From assembly GCA_913063155.1 (NCBI GenBank), contig CAJXYU010000004.1:338834-402833 (forward strand): a stretch of 64,000 nt of DNA, in the 5' to 3' direction. The position numbers and the translations under genes were made by a program. Source of the stretch: an uncultured Desulfovibrio sp. Its GTDB lineage: Bacteria; Desulfobacterota; Desulfovibrionia; Desulfovibrionales; Desulfovibrionaceae. Below, in pieces: positions 36,312-45,228 of this stretch. The notes under the pieces are model-generated. The model saw only the letters and a program-made list of their open reading frames with translations. It was not told where the DNA came from and ran no database searches. Every line of letters starts with the position of its first letter. The first letter of the stretch is position 1.

Positions 36312-37094
36312 CTATTTATTGAGTTCGTAGAACCATTTACGGGTCAACTTGTTCAAGGTGCCGTCGACTTCCATGGTGTCGATGGCGGCATCGAACGGAG
36401 CCACGAGGTCGGAACCGGGGGTGAAGATGAAGCCGAATTTTTCGGTTCCCAGCGGACCTCCCACATTCTTGAGCCTGCCCTTGAAATGCTTGATATACCC
36501 TTCGCTGGTGGAAGCATCCATAAGCACCATGTCCACATCACCGGCCATAAGGGCCTGGGCCGAAGCGCCAAAGGTTTCGAACAGTTTGATTCGCGGGTTG
36601 TTTTCATTACCGTCCAGCACGTTGTAGACCGCCACATAAAAGTTGGTGGTGCCGGCCTGAGCCCCGATCAACAAAGTGTCATCGGTCCTGAATTCCTCGG
36701 GAGAGGAAAAACGGCTCTCTTCGGCACGCACAAGCATGAACTGCTGAGAAATCATGTACGGCCTGGAAAAATCAACCTGCTTGGAGCGTTCCTCGTTGAT
36801 GGTGATGCCATCCATGCCCACGTCAAACTGCCCGTTACGAACAGCTGCAATCATGGTCTCCCAAGAGGAAACCCGCCAGTCGACCTTACAGTTCAGGCGT
36901 CGGCAGATCTCGTTGACAGCGTCATATTCCCAGCCAATGCCTTTGCCGGTTCCAGGATCAACGAAATTCAGGGGCTTGTAGTCATTCCCCGTCACAGCCA
37001 CCACCACCCGGCCATGCAGATTCGGCAGTTCGGACGCATCGGCAAAAGCAGGCAGCAACAGACAAAAAACAAATGCGTACAGTATTGTTTTCAT
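36312..37094 (-). CDS. Amino acid ABC transporter substrate-binding protein
   Basis: A 260-residue periplasmic binding protein. A signal peptide (ILYAFVFCLLLPAFADA) is followed by the family fold: VVVAVTGNDYKPLNFVDPGTGKGIGWEYD at residues 30-58, DVGMDGITINEERSKQVDFSRPY and the ligand-binding Asp/Arg region. It would deliver a polar amino acid to the permease encoded downstream. The gene reads from the divergent intergenic region shared with feoA (37095-37257). Confidence 0.9.
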   Translation of the reverse strand: MKTILYAFVFCLLLPAFADASELPNLHGRVVVAVTGNDYKPLNFVDPGTGKGIGWEYDAVNEICRRLNCKVDWRVSSWETMIAAVRNGQFDVGMDGITINEERSKQVDFSRPYMISQQFMLVRAEESRFSSPEEFRTDDTLLIGAQAGTTNFYVAVYNVLDGNENNPRIKLFETFGASAQALMAGDVDMVLMDASTSEGYIKHFKGRLKNVGGPLGTEKFGFIFTPGSDLVAPFDAAIDTMEVDGTLNKLTRKWFYELNK

Positions 37095-37207
37095 ACAGCC
37101 ATCCTCCTCGAACCAAGGGCCTATGTGCTCGGGCGTTCAATGTCAAGTCAGCAGCAATTGTTACAAAAACCGGACGGTCGGGAAACAACATTTTCCCAAC
37201 TCAATTG

Positions 37208-37238
37208 TTGACACCCGGGAGGGTGATTCTTATTATCA
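37208..37238 (+). promoter_or_regulatory. feoA promoter with overlapping Fur box
   Basis: TTGACA (37208-37213), a 17-nt spacer and TATTAT (37231-37236) form a near-perfect sigma-70 promoter. TGATTCTTATTATCA (37224-37238) overlaps the -10 and matches the Fur consensus TGATAATNATTATCA except in the left half-site. Iron-dependent repression of feoA is inferred. Confidence 0.75.
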
Positions 37239-37257
37239 CTCTCAACGAGGGAAGAAA

Positions 37258-37533
37258 ATGCAACCAAAGCCACTCAATTGTTTTTGCAAAGGGTCTACTG
37301 TGCGGGTCATGGATATCGAAGGCGGCTGCTCTGCTCGGGCGCGTCTTCTGGCCATGGGCTTGACGCCAGGCTGTCCAGTCGAACTCATGTCCGACGGCTG
37401 TGGCCCGGTGAAGATCAAGGTCCGGGACTCCGAAGTAGTTCTCGGACAGGGGCTGTGCGACAAGGTACTAGTCTGCGAATCCTGCGGCTGTCCCATCTGC
37501 CCGGAGGAAAAATGCAAAGCAAAAGCAAGCTGA
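37258..37533 (+). CDS. feoA: FeoA family ferrous iron transport protein
   Basis: A 91-residue SH3-like protein. The core is FeoA: GSTVRVMDIEGGCSARARLLAMGLTPG (residues 12-38), then VELMSDGCGPVKIKVRDSEVVLG. It ends in an extra cysteine-rich tail, CESCGCPICPEEKC, five cysteines not found in E. coli FeoA, that could bind metal or a cluster. The ATG at 37258 has GAGG 7 nt upstream. feoB is not adjacent. It is under a Fur-box promoter. The next gene's ribosome-binding site is in a hairpin 18 bp downstream. Confidence 0.88.
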   Translation: MQPKPLNCFCKGSTVRVMDIEGGCSARARLLAMGLTPGCPVELMSDGCGPVKIKVRDSEVVLGQGLCDKVLVCESCGCPICPEEKCKAKAS

Positions 37534-37550
37534 TTTCCTAGTGCACCTTC

Positions 37551-37594
37551 GCCTCCAATGATATAGCATCAATACGCAAATCTTCATTGGAGGC
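37551..37594 (+). promoter_or_regulatory. Hairpin covering the ribosome-binding site of the DUF523/DUF1722 gene
   Basis: GCCTCCAATGA (37551-37561) is a perfect 11-bp complement of TCATTGGAGGC (37584-37594), with a 22-nt loop. The right arm contains GGAGG, the Shine-Dalgarno of the gene starting at 37601 (spacing 7). When folded, the site is closed. It could also act as a weak terminator of feoA; a T-run is lacking. Confidence 0.7.
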
Positions 37595-37600
37595 TTCTTC

Positions 37601-38554
37601 ATGTCCGAAGCAATCCGACTCGGCGTCAGCGCATGTCTGCTTGGCCGGGAGGTCCGCTACAACGGTGGTCATCAGCTGAACAGATACCTGACGGACACGC
37701 TGGGGCCCTTCGTGGAATACGTGCCCGTATGCCCGGAAGTGGAAACAGGCATGAGCATCCCCCGTGAGCCGGTCAGGCTGGTGGGCGACGTCGGAAGTCC
37801 CCGCATCGTGGGGCGCCGGAGCGGAGAAGACTGGACCGATCGCATGCGTGTCTGGACAGGGAAAAAACTCGGAGAACTGGCAAAGGAAGACCTATGCGGT
37901 TTCGTGTTCAAGGCCAAGTCTCCATCCAGCGGCATGGCCAGGGTCAAGGTCTATCCTCCGGAGGGAGGACAGCCCCGCTACGACGGGCGAGGTTTTTTCG
38001 CAGGCATGTTCCAGGATCGCTTCCCGCGGCTTCCGGTCGAGGACGACGGCAGACTTAACGACGCAAGACTGCGCGAAAACTTCATCACCCGCATCTTCAC
38101 CATGAAGCGATGGCGGGATACAGTGGAGAAAGAGAGATCCGTCGGCAGCCTTGTGCAGTTCCACACCAGACATAAACTTCTGATCATGTCCTGCAGCGTG
38201 GAAGCCTGCCGCAAGCTCGGCAAACTGGTGGCCCAAGCCGGAGAGATCGATCTGGGCACGTGTCTTGACTCCTACCTGGGACAACTGATCCAAGCGCTGC
38301 AACTCAAAACCACCACCAAGAAAAACGTCAATGTCCTTCAGCACATCCTCGGCTATTTCAAAAAAGAACTCACCGGGGATGAAAAACAGGAGTGCCTGGA
38401 CTTGGTCGAGGCCTACCATAAGGAACTTGTGCCTCTCATCGTCCCGATAACGCTCATGAACCACTACGTGCGGAAATACGGCAAGGACTATCTGGCCGGA
38501 CAAGTCTACCTGCACCCTCACCCTCTTGAACTGAAGTTGAGGAATCATCCCTGA
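37601..38554 (+). CDS. DUF523 and DUF1722 domain protein
   Basis: A 317-residue two-domain protein. The DUF523 part is residues 1-160: GVSACLLGREVRYNGGH, CPEVETGMSIPREPVRL, FKAKSPSSGM. The DUF1722 part (YbgA-like) is residues 190-310: FHTRHKLLIMSCS, LGYFKKEL, YLHPHPLELKLRN. Conserved cysteines (Cys11, Cys47) in DUF523 are thought to bind a cluster or thiolate. YbgA-type proteins are often near DNA photolyase genes in other bacteria; not here. Its expression may depend on the hairpin at 37551-37594, and perhaps on feoA read-through. Confidence 0.88.
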   Translation: MSEAIRLGVSACLLGREVRYNGGHQLNRYLTDTLGPFVEYVPVCPEVETGMSIPREPVRLVGDVGSPRIVGRRSGEDWTDRMRVWTGKKLGELAKEDLCGFVFKAKSPSSGMARVKVYPPEGGQPRYDGRGFFAGMFQDRFPRLPVEDDGRLNDARLRENFITRIFTMKRWRDTVEKERSVGSLVQFHTRHKLLIMSCSVEACRKLGKLVAQAGEIDLGTCLDSYLGQLIQALQLKTTTKKNVNVLQHILGYFKKELTGDEKQECLDLVEAYHKELVPLIVPITLMNHYVRKYGKDYLAGQVYLHPHPLELKLRNHP

Positions 38555-38647
38555 CCGGCTTAAATATTCCCGAGCATGCAAAAAGGGCAGTGTCTCACAA
38601 TGGCGAGGCGCTGTTTTTCATTCTCGGCGCGGAATGACGGTAATCAG

Positions 38648-40354
38648 CTACGTGACATGCTCTTCCAGCGTCGGGTACATGGGTTGTTCAAGCCGCAGCG
38701 TGATCTCGAATTCCGTGCTGGGGTCCAACCTCAGTACCCCGGAATGCCCCTTGGCCAAAGCCTTTTCCAAAGTCTCGCGGTTCCTTTTGAGCACCGTGAA
38801 GGGATAGTCCTGCATGGCATTGTCCAAGTGCACCCGGGCTGCGTGCAAATCCCCTGCTGCGGCGCTGATGGCGGCCAAAAGATTCAATCCCAGCCCCGGC
38901 AGCGGGTATCCGCTCTGGAGACTTTGCATGAGGTAGGCGAGGGAGTCCTTGAGCTTGCCGGCCCGGAACAGGGCCTCGGCCATTTCCATGAGCGCCGCAT
39001 GGTGACCGGGAAGATGTTTCAACACCCGCCTGCGGTCTGCCACGCCGTACTCCCAATGATCGCGAAAACTGTTGTCCCGTACATCGTTCCAAATGGCATC
39101 TCGATCCTTCAAGTCTCCTGCAAAGAACTCGAACTGCGGGACGTCGCTGGTGAAAAAGATATCCGACTTCATGCCCCCTGACTGCAGAAACTCCCAGTCC
39201 CCAGTTCCGGGCACTGCGGAAAGAATGCTGAACACGGACTTGTTGGGCCGGGCCTTCTCAATGAAATCACAGGATTCCTTGTAGGTCTGCAACGTCTCGC
39301 CCCTATTCCCCACGATCATGTAGTAACGGATCTGAAAGCCGTATTTGCGGGCCATCTCGGTCGCTTCAATCACCTGCTCGGGGGTAATGCGCTTGCATAT
39401 GTTGGCCAGGATATCCCGGTTGGCCGACTCCACCCCGACGCTGATGCGCTGGCAGCCGGACAAACGCATTTCATACAACAATTCTTCGTTCAGGTAATCC
39501 ACCCGCGTGTCGCAACTCCACAGGAAGTTGAGACCGCGCTCACGAATACCGCGACATATCTCCAGAGCCCTTGACTTGGCCGAGGTGAAGGTGTCGTCCT
39601 TGATAGCCAGAGCCCGCAGGCCATGCTTCCGGACAGCCAACTCAATGGAATCCAACACTTTGCCCACGGACAAAAACTTGAGCCGCCTCCCCCATATGGT
39701 GCTGCTGGCGCAGAAGGTGCACTTTCCCGGGCATCCCCGGGATGTCATGATGACATCCGTGGGGTACAGCTCCTGGGGTTGCACAAGGGAATCCAGGTCT
39801 GCAATCCTCTCGCGCGGCGGCCCCTCATGGAGGCCGTCGGCATTCCGCCACATGATGCCGGGCATACCTTCAAGCGACTCGCCTTTCTGCAGGCGATCCA
39901 ACAAATCCAGCAAAGTCATCTCGCCTTCGCCAATGGCCACGGAATCGATGAAAGGATAATGTTCCAACGTTTCCCGAGGCAAGGCCGTCACGTGCGGACC
40001 GCCCACGGTCACATGCGCCTCGGGATGGTGCTTCTTGATGCACTCGGCCACGGCAGCCATGCCGCGACGGTTGAGGGTCATACAGGAAATCCCGTATACA
40101 TCCGCGGGGTTGTTCCTGATGATGTCCTCCACCGTCTCCCACAAAAAGTTGGACATATTCAAAACAATGGCCTTGTGCCCCGCTCTTTTCGCCTGGGCGG
40201 AAAGTGAAAGCAGCCCGTAAGGCACGGAGAGATAATCAAGATCGATGACCTTCAGATGCTCCCCGGCCAGCGGCGGGGGAAAGCTGAACTCCTTCCTTTC
40301 CTGGTCGGGGGCCGGGATCTGCCACGGCGGCGGATGAATGAATAAAATACGCAT
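38648..40354 (-). CDS. B12-binding-domain radical SAM protein
   Basis: A 568-residue protein with an N-terminal cobalamin-binding fold (MRILFIHPPPWQIPAP, then AEAHVTVGGPHVTALPRETL near residue 115) and a radical SAM core. The cluster motif is CPGKCTFC (near residue 214). The C-terminal third is helical, ALMEMAEALFRAGKLKDSL to DLHAARVHLDNAM, like tetratricopeptide repeats. Members methylate or rearrange carbon in lipids, cofactors or natural products. The substrate is unknown. The start at 40354 begins the fold; the preceding frame is unlike any protein. Confidence 0.87.
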   Translation of the reverse strand: MRILFIHPPPWQIPAPDQERKEFSFPPPLAGEHLKVIDLDYLSVPYGLLSLSAQAKRAGHKAIVLNMSNFLWETVEDIIRNNPADVYGISCMTLNRRGMAAVAECIKKHHPEAHVTVGGPHVTALPRETLEHYPFIDSVAIGEGEMTLLDLLDRLQKGESLEGMPGIMWRNADGLHEGPPRERIADLDSLVQPQELYPTDVIMTSRGCPGKCTFCASSTIWGRRLKFLSVGKVLDSIELAVRKHGLRALAIKDDTFTSAKSRALEICRGIRERGLNFLWSCDTRVDYLNEELLYEMRLSGCQRISVGVESANRDILANICKRITPEQVIEATEMARKYGFQIRYYMIVGNRGETLQTYKESCDFIEKARPNKSVFSILSAVPGTGDWEFLQSGGMKSDIFFTSDVPQFEFFAGDLKDRDAIWNDVRDNSFRDHWEYGVADRRRVLKHLPGHHAALMEMAEALFRAGKLKDSLAYLMQSLQSGYPLPGLGLNLLAAISAAAGDLHAARVHLDNAMQDYPFTVLKRNRETLEKALAKGHSGVLRLDPSTEFEITLRLEQPMYPTLEEHVT

Positions 40355-40450
40355 GTTTTTCCTGCTGACGCAAAATTGACAGAACAAACGTTGCCAATGG
40401 AACAATAGCAAAAGACTTGCCAGAATCGGAAAGCCCATATGGCAGCGCAT

Positions 40451-40482
40451 AAAAAAGTCCCGGAGCCTCTGGCTCCGGGACT
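40451..40482 (-). terminator. Intrinsic terminator of metG
   Basis: AGTCCCGGAGCC pairs with GGCTCCGGGACT around a 3-nt loop; the A-run at 40451-40456 gives a U-tract on the minus strand. Confidence 0.92.
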
Positions 40483-40506
40483 TCGGAAGATCAAATGCAG
40501 CGAACG

Positions 40507-42453
40507 CTAACTGACTTTGCTGCCATTGATGACTTCAGCGGAGGAAGTCAGCAGCTCCATGCCCTCTTCAGTCTTTATGGCCAGGATCATGCCTTGGGAA
40601 ACCTGCTTGCGCAACTTGCGGGGCTTGAGGTTGGCCACCACGACCACCTGCCTGCCCTCAAGATCTTCCGGCGAGAAAAATTCGGCCAGCCCGGCGACAA
40701 CCTGACGCGGTTCGTCCTCTCCGAGGTCAACACGAACCAGCAACAGACGGTCCGCATCCGGATGTCTTTCCACGGTCAACACAGTGCCGACCCGCAGATC
40801 CAACTTCTGAAAGTCCTCGAACTCGATGAATTCGTCACCCTCTTCCTTTCCGGCCTTCTTCCCGTCGCTCGTTTTGACGGCCTTGCCGTTACCGTTCTTA
40901 GCCACGGGTTGCGGCTCGGGCAGCTCCACACGGGGAAACAAATTGGAACTTTTGGCCACCTCGGTACCGGACTCCAAAAGGCCCCAAACATCGGGCTCCT
41001 TGGTCAAAACGAATTTTCTCGGATCGAACTGGATGCCGAGTTGTTCAAGCATTTCTTCGCTGGCTTCCGGGATGACCGGCCAAACATGAACCGCAATCTT
41101 ACGCATGTTCTCAAGCAGCACATACATGACCGTGCTCAAGCGATCCATATTCTTTTCCTTGAACAGAGCCCACGGAGCAGTCGTGTCGATGTACTTGTTC
41201 AGACCACGCACCAATTCCCAAAGCCCTTCCAGGGCACGGGGGAAACGAAGTTTGGCAAACTCTTCCTGGTAGGTATGCATGGCCTGCTGGCCAAGCTTCT
41301 TGATCTCGACATCCTCGATTTCCTCGTCCATGGGACTGGGAACCACGCCACCGAAATACTTGTGGGTCATGGACAGGGTGCGGTTGAAAAGATTGCCCAA
41401 ATCATTGGCCAAATCGGCATTGAGCCTGCCCACCAGGGCCTCCTCCGAAAAACTGGAGTCCTGCCCAAAGGACATCTCGCGAAGCAGGAAGTATCTAAAG
41501 GCATTGATGCCGTAGGTATCCTTCATCTTGAGCGGCTCCACCACATTGCCCAGGGACTTGGACATCTTGGTGTCCTTGATCAGCCAGTAGCCGTGAACAT
41601 TGAGGTTCTGATACGGCTCAATCTCTGCGGCCTTGAGCATAGTGGGCCAAAAAACGGCATGGGGTTTGAGAATGTCCTTGGCGACCAGATGATTGACCAC
41701 CGGCCAAAATTCCTTGAATTTTTCATCCTCTGGATAACCGATTGCCGAAATATAGTTGATCAGCGCATCAAACCAGACATAGGTCACGTAGTCCTTGTCG
41801 AATGGAAGCTCGATCCCCCAGGTGAGCCTGGATTTCGGACGGGAGATACACAGATCCTCGAGAGCGCCGGACTCCAGCAGACTCAGGACCTCGTTACGGT
41901 ACTGTTCAGGACGAATGAAGTCCGGATTGTTCAGGATGTGCTGCTTGAGCCAGTCCTGATATTTGCCCATCTTGAAGAAGTAGTTCTTCTCGGAGATGTA
42001 TTCCGGTTCGGTCAGGTGATCCGGGCATTTGCCGTCCACCAGTTCCTTTTCAGTGTAGAACCGCTCGCACCCGTAGCAGTAGTGGCCGCCATACTCGCCA
42101 AAATAGATGTCGCCCTTGTCGTAGACTTTCTGCAGAATATCCTGGACCACCTTCACGTGGCGGGGCTCGGTGGTGCGGATGAAGTCGTTGTGTTCGCACT
42201 GCAGGTCCGGCCACAGGTTGCGGAACAAAGCGCTGATGGTGTCCACATACTCCTGCGGGGACTGGTTATTGGCCTCTGCGGCCTTGACGATTTTGTCGCC
42301 ATGTTCGTCGGTACCCGTCAAAAAATAGGTATCCTTACCCATCAACTTGTGAAACCGGTTGAGAGAATCGGCCACAATGGTGGTGTATGCGTGTCCCAAA
42401 TGGGGCTTGGCGTTCACATAGTAAATGGGTGTGGTAATATAAAAACTATCCAA
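40507..42453 (-). CDS. metG: Methionyl-tRNA synthetase
   Basis: Class I synthetase of 648 residues that charges tRNA-Met. HIGH motif is HLGHAY (near residue 18); KMSKS is TKMSKSLGNV (near residue 293). A zinc-binding knuckle with CYGCERFY...C lies in between (residues 125-145). The C-terminal 110 residues are a tRNA-binding EMAP-like domain (EFEDFQKLDLRVGTVLTVERHPDADRL region), which makes it a dimer form. The start is 47 bp after ricT stops, so both are one operon. Terminator at 40451-40482. Confidence 0.97.
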   Translation of the reverse strand: MDSFYITTPIYYVNAKPHLGHAYTTIVADSLNRFHKLMGKDTYFLTGTDEHGDKIVKAAEANNQSPQEYVDTISALFRNLWPDLQCEHNDFIRTTEPRHVKVVQDILQKVYDKGDIYFGEYGGHYCYGCERFYTEKELVDGKCPDHLTEPEYISEKNYFFKMGKYQDWLKQHILNNPDFIRPEQYRNEVLSLLESGALEDLCISRPKSRLTWGIELPFDKDYVTYVWFDALINYISAIGYPEDEKFKEFWPVVNHLVAKDILKPHAVFWPTMLKAAEIEPYQNLNVHGYWLIKDTKMSKSLGNVVEPLKMKDTYGINAFRYFLLREMSFGQDSSFSEEALVGRLNADLANDLGNLFNRTLSMTHKYFGGVVPSPMDEEIEDVEIKKLGQQAMHTYQEEFAKLRFPRALEGLWELVRGLNKYIDTTAPWALFKEKNMDRLSTVMYVLLENMRKIAVHVWPVIPEASEEMLEQLGIQFDPRKFVLTKEPDVWGLLESGTEVAKSSNLFPRVELPEPQPVAKNGNGKAVKTSDGKKAGKEEGDEFIEFEDFQKLDLRVGTVLTVERHPDADRLLLVRVDLGEDEPRQVVAGLAEFFSPEDLEGRQVVVVANLKPRKLRKQVSQGMILAIKTEEGMELLTSSAEVINGSKVS

Positions 42454-42500
42454 GCTGAAAGCTCCTTCTGCTCTATTTCACAGACCGCTGAAAACCGCGG

Positions 42501-43697
42501 CTATTGCTGTTTGGTCCGGGGAGGACGCCGACGACGCCGACGCGGACGTTTAGGCTTGGCGGGCTCGCCACTTTTGGCTTCCCCCCGTTTGTCCTCATCG
42601 CGCTTTTGCGGCTGGGGCTGTTTTCGTGGCTTCGGCTTGCGGCCCGTCCCGCCTCTACGACCTTCCGAGCGTCTTTCCCCGCCCGCTTCCTCGCGGCCGG
42701 CGTCGTCCCTTTTTTCAGGGGCCCTGCCCCGAGGCTTCTTCTCGCCGCCCTTTCGGCCAGACTCCAAGGAAATATCATCCTTCTCCGCCCTGCCGCCATC
42801 CTTGCGGGGCTGTTCACCACGCGGCTGTTTGCGCTGTCCCCTGCGGACAGGGCGTTCCGGAAGATCCTTCCCTTCAAGCCCCTCGCCGGGGGCCTTGTTG
42901 ACAATATCCTTCCACTCGTCAAGGGAAATCTCGCGTTCTTCCCCGTCTTCAAAGAACAAGCTCAAACTCTTCTTAAAGAAGTTGGAACGAAGCACCTTGG
43001 CTTTACCGTAGGACGTATTGTATTTCTTACCGATCTTGGGACACTCGCGATGAAATTCTTCATAAGCGTCCTGTTCAAAACTCAGGCAACACAAAAGCCT
43101 ACCACAAATACCTGAAATTTTAGTCGGATTAAGGAAAAGATTCTGTTCCTTGGCCATCTTGATGGTCACGGGAACAAACTTGCGCATGAAACGGCGGCAA
43201 CAACAGAGTTGACCGCAGTTGCCTATGGCTCCGAGCATCTGGGTTTCGTGACGCACCCCGATCTGGCGAAGCTCGATGCGAGTGCGATATTCCTTGACCA
43301 GGTCCTTGATCAATTCACGGAAGTCTATACGGCCCGGAGCCGTAAAGTAGAAAATCATCTTGCTGCGGTCGAAAAAGACTTCAACATCGACAAGCTTCAT
43401 TCCCAAATCATGCTTGGCAATACACTCCCGGCAAAACCGATACGCTTCACGGGAAAGATCCGTATTTTCGCCCACCGACTCCATGTCTTCGTCATTGGCC
43501 AGCCGATAGATCGGCTTATGATCCTCGGCTTCCTCGCCTTCGGGCGGCGCCTGCCGGATCATGACGACCTTGCCAAGCCCCATCCCCTGGTCCGTCTTGA
43601 CGATCACATGCTGCCCCTCCCGGACGACGAAAGGGCCTGAAGAAAAGTAGTAGACCTGACTGTAATCGTTAAATTTGACACCAAGAATCTGGCTCAT
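42501..43697 (-). CDS. ricT: PSP1-domain regulatory iron-sulfur protein (RicT/YaaT)
   Basis: A 398-residue protein. The PSP1 core is residues 1-245, with the conserved cysteines in GNCGQLCCCRRFM and GICGRLLCCLSFE that bind a [4Fe-4S] cluster in Bacillus RicT, a partner of RNase Y. After that comes a highly basic low-complexity tail of about 130 residues (many Arg, Lys, Gly, Pro), ending PRRRRRRPPRTKQQ. The tail is unlike the short Bacillus protein and looks like an RNA- or ribosome-binding extension. ricT-metG order is conserved in sulfate reducers. Confidence 0.88.
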   Translation of the reverse strand: MSQILGVKFNDYSQVYYFSSGPFVVREGQHVIVKTDQGMGLGKVVMIRQAPPEGEEAEDHKPIYRLANDEDMESVGENTDLSREAYRFCRECIAKHDLGMKLVDVEVFFDRSKMIFYFTAPGRIDFRELIKDLVKEYRTRIELRQIGVRHETQMLGAIGNCGQLCCCRRFMRKFVPVTIKMAKEQNLFLNPTKISGICGRLLCCLSFEQDAYEEFHRECPKIGKKYNTSYGKAKVLRSNFFKKSLSLFFEDGEEREISLDEWKDIVNKAPGEGLEGKDLPERPVRRGQRKQPRGEQPRKDGGRAEKDDISLESGRKGGEKKPRGRAPEKRDDAGREEAGGERRSEGRRGGTGRKPKPRKQPQPQKRDEDKRGEAKSGEPAKPKRPRRRRRRPPRTKQQ

Positions 43698-43816
43698 TCA
43701 AACCTGCCTGTATATGCGGACTCCCATGGGAGGGCGCGTTCATTTGGAGCGGGTAATATAGAAGAATTCCTTCACAACTTCAAATGGGAATCCCGCCAGC
43801 ACGCTGCTGCCCCGAG

Positions 43817-43856
43817 AAAAGCAAAAAGCCGCAGGCGGGCCTTCCCGCACACGGCT
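43817..43856 (-). terminator. Terminator of the HDOD-receiver operon
   Basis: On the minus strand AGCCG-TG-TGCGGG pairs with CCCGC-C-TGCGGCT-type sequence and is followed by TTTTTGC. It lies just after the receiver gene (stop 43881). Confidence 0.75.
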
Positions 43857-43880
43857 CATGCGCACAAAAAAAAGGTGATA

Positions 43881-44279
43881 CTAACCGATAAGCCCGATGC
43901 TCCGGACCTCACCCAGCAGCTTCTTCTCGTCGATGGGCTTGACCAGATAGGAAGTGGCGCCCCCGAGAAAAAAGGCGTCATGAGTTTCTTTCTTGTCATC
44001 CAGCATGGTGGTGACGATAACCTTGGCTTCGTTGTCTGGGTGGACCTCAAATTCCTTTTCTATGGCCCGGATCTCCTTCAAAGCATCCTGCCCATCCACT
44101 TCGGGCATCACGAGATCCAGACAGACGAGATCGTAAGGTTCACCTCGATTCATGGCTTCACGAAAGGCGAAAATGGCTTCTTCCCCGTTGACTGCAATGT
44201 CGCAGGAGGCATGAGGTCGAAGAATTTCGTGAATCATATTGCGGCTGTAAAAATCGTCGTCTACGATCAGGGCTTTCAT
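43881..44279 (-). CDS. Single-domain response regulator (CheY-like)
   Basis: A 132-residue receiver domain without an output domain. It has the acidic pair IVDDDFYS (residues 5-7), phospho-acceptor Asp in LVCLDLVMPEVDGQ (near residue 54), Thr in VIVTTML and Lys in YLVKPID. It acts by protein contact, as CheY does. The ATG at 44279 follows GGAGG by 4 nt. It ends the operon HDOD - two MBL genes - receiver. Confidence 0.92.
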   Translation of the reverse strand: MKALIVDDDFYSRNMIHEILRPHASCDIAVNGEEAIFAFREAMNRGEPYDLVCLDLVMPEVDGQDALKEIRAIEKEFEVHPDNEAKVIVTTMLDDKKETHDAFFLGGATSYLVKPIDEKKLLGEVRSIGLIG

Positions 44280-44388
44280 CGTTCCTCCGGGCTTAACGTG
44301 GCAATCCAAATTATGGCCGAGAAATTCGTCGCACGATTGTGAATAGAAATCAAGTGCTCGCAAACGGTTCCGGCCCACGGCCTCCGAG

Positions 44389-45228
44389 TCATATTCTTAC
44401 GACCCTGTCCTGTGCCATGGCAAAACATTCCAATACAGCTCCACGCCGGACTATCTCTTCACGGCAAGCCTCAACCATGCGATCCACATCATGATCAGCC
44501 CGATCCTGATTGTGATGAAAAAGCCCAAGACATTTCACGTCGGCAGCCAGGGCAAGTTCAAGGGCCTCCATGTAATGAGAATGTCCCCATGTCGCCCTTC
44601 CCGGATACTCATCAGGCATATACTCAGCATCGTGGATCAGGAAGTCGGCCTCTCGAGAGAAAGCCACATAATCCTCGAACCTCCCGCCCCCAGGATGCCT
44701 GTACGAAAGCTCATTGTCGGTAAGAAAGACAAAGGACTTCCCATCCTCTATGAGCCGATAACCCACCCCCTTGTTGGGATGGCTCAAAGGTATGGTCGTG
44801 ATCTGAACGGATCCTATTGAAAATTCGTCCTCGCAAAATTGCTCATACTCGATTCGGGCCTTGATGACGTCATAGGGAACCGGAAAGTGCGGGGCACTCA
44901 TGGTATGGGAAAGCAACTTCTGCATATTGCCCTGATCCAGCGGGCACCCCGTAATGGTGATATGAGTACGTTGGTCGTAAATGGGACGAAAAAACGGAAA
45001 CCCCATGACATGATCCCAATGGGCATGGGTGAACAGTAATGAAAAGCGAAAACGTCCCTCTTCGATAAGCCGGTTGCCGAGTCTGCGAATACCTGTTCCG
45101 GCATCCAGAATGATCAGGTCGTTATTTCTGCTGCGAACTTCAATGCAGGAAGTGTCCCCCCCGTACTTCACAAACGGTGTTCCCGACACACCGACAGATC
45201 CGCGCGCACCCCAACAACGAATTATCAC
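44389..45228 (-). CDS. MBL-fold metallo-hydrolase (second copy)
   Basis: A 279-residue metallo-beta-lactamase-fold enzyme with the metal-binding FTHAHWDHVMG (HxHxDH form with Trp), then LSHPN, LTDNE, and HDAEY. The N-terminus IIRCWGARGSVGVSG...YGGDTSCIEV is typical of a group often placed next to signalling genes and may be a phosphodiesterase or nuclease. The GTG at 45228 is chosen because the fold begins there; a TTG at 45264 is possible. It is a paralogue of the gene at 45356-46237. Confidence 0.8.
   Translation of the reverse strand: MIIRCWGARGSVGVSGTPFVKYGGDTSCIEVRSRNNDLIILDAGTGIRRLGNRLIEEGRFRFSLLFTHAHWDHVMGFPFFRPIYDQRTHITITGCPLDQGNMQKLLSHTMSAPHFPVPYDVIKARIEYEQFCEDEFSIGSVQITTIPLSHPNKGVGYRLIEDGKSFVFLTDNELSYRHPGGGRFEDYVAFSREADFLIHDAEYMPDEYPGRATWGHSHYMEALELALAADVKCLGLFHHNQDRADHDVDRMVEACREEIVRRGAVLECFAMAQDRVVRI

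Noticed and set aside
40495..43011. 838-codon plus-strand open frame opposite metG and ricT
   Set aside because: Antisense shadow; its sequence has low-complexity stretches that mirror the RicT basic tail.
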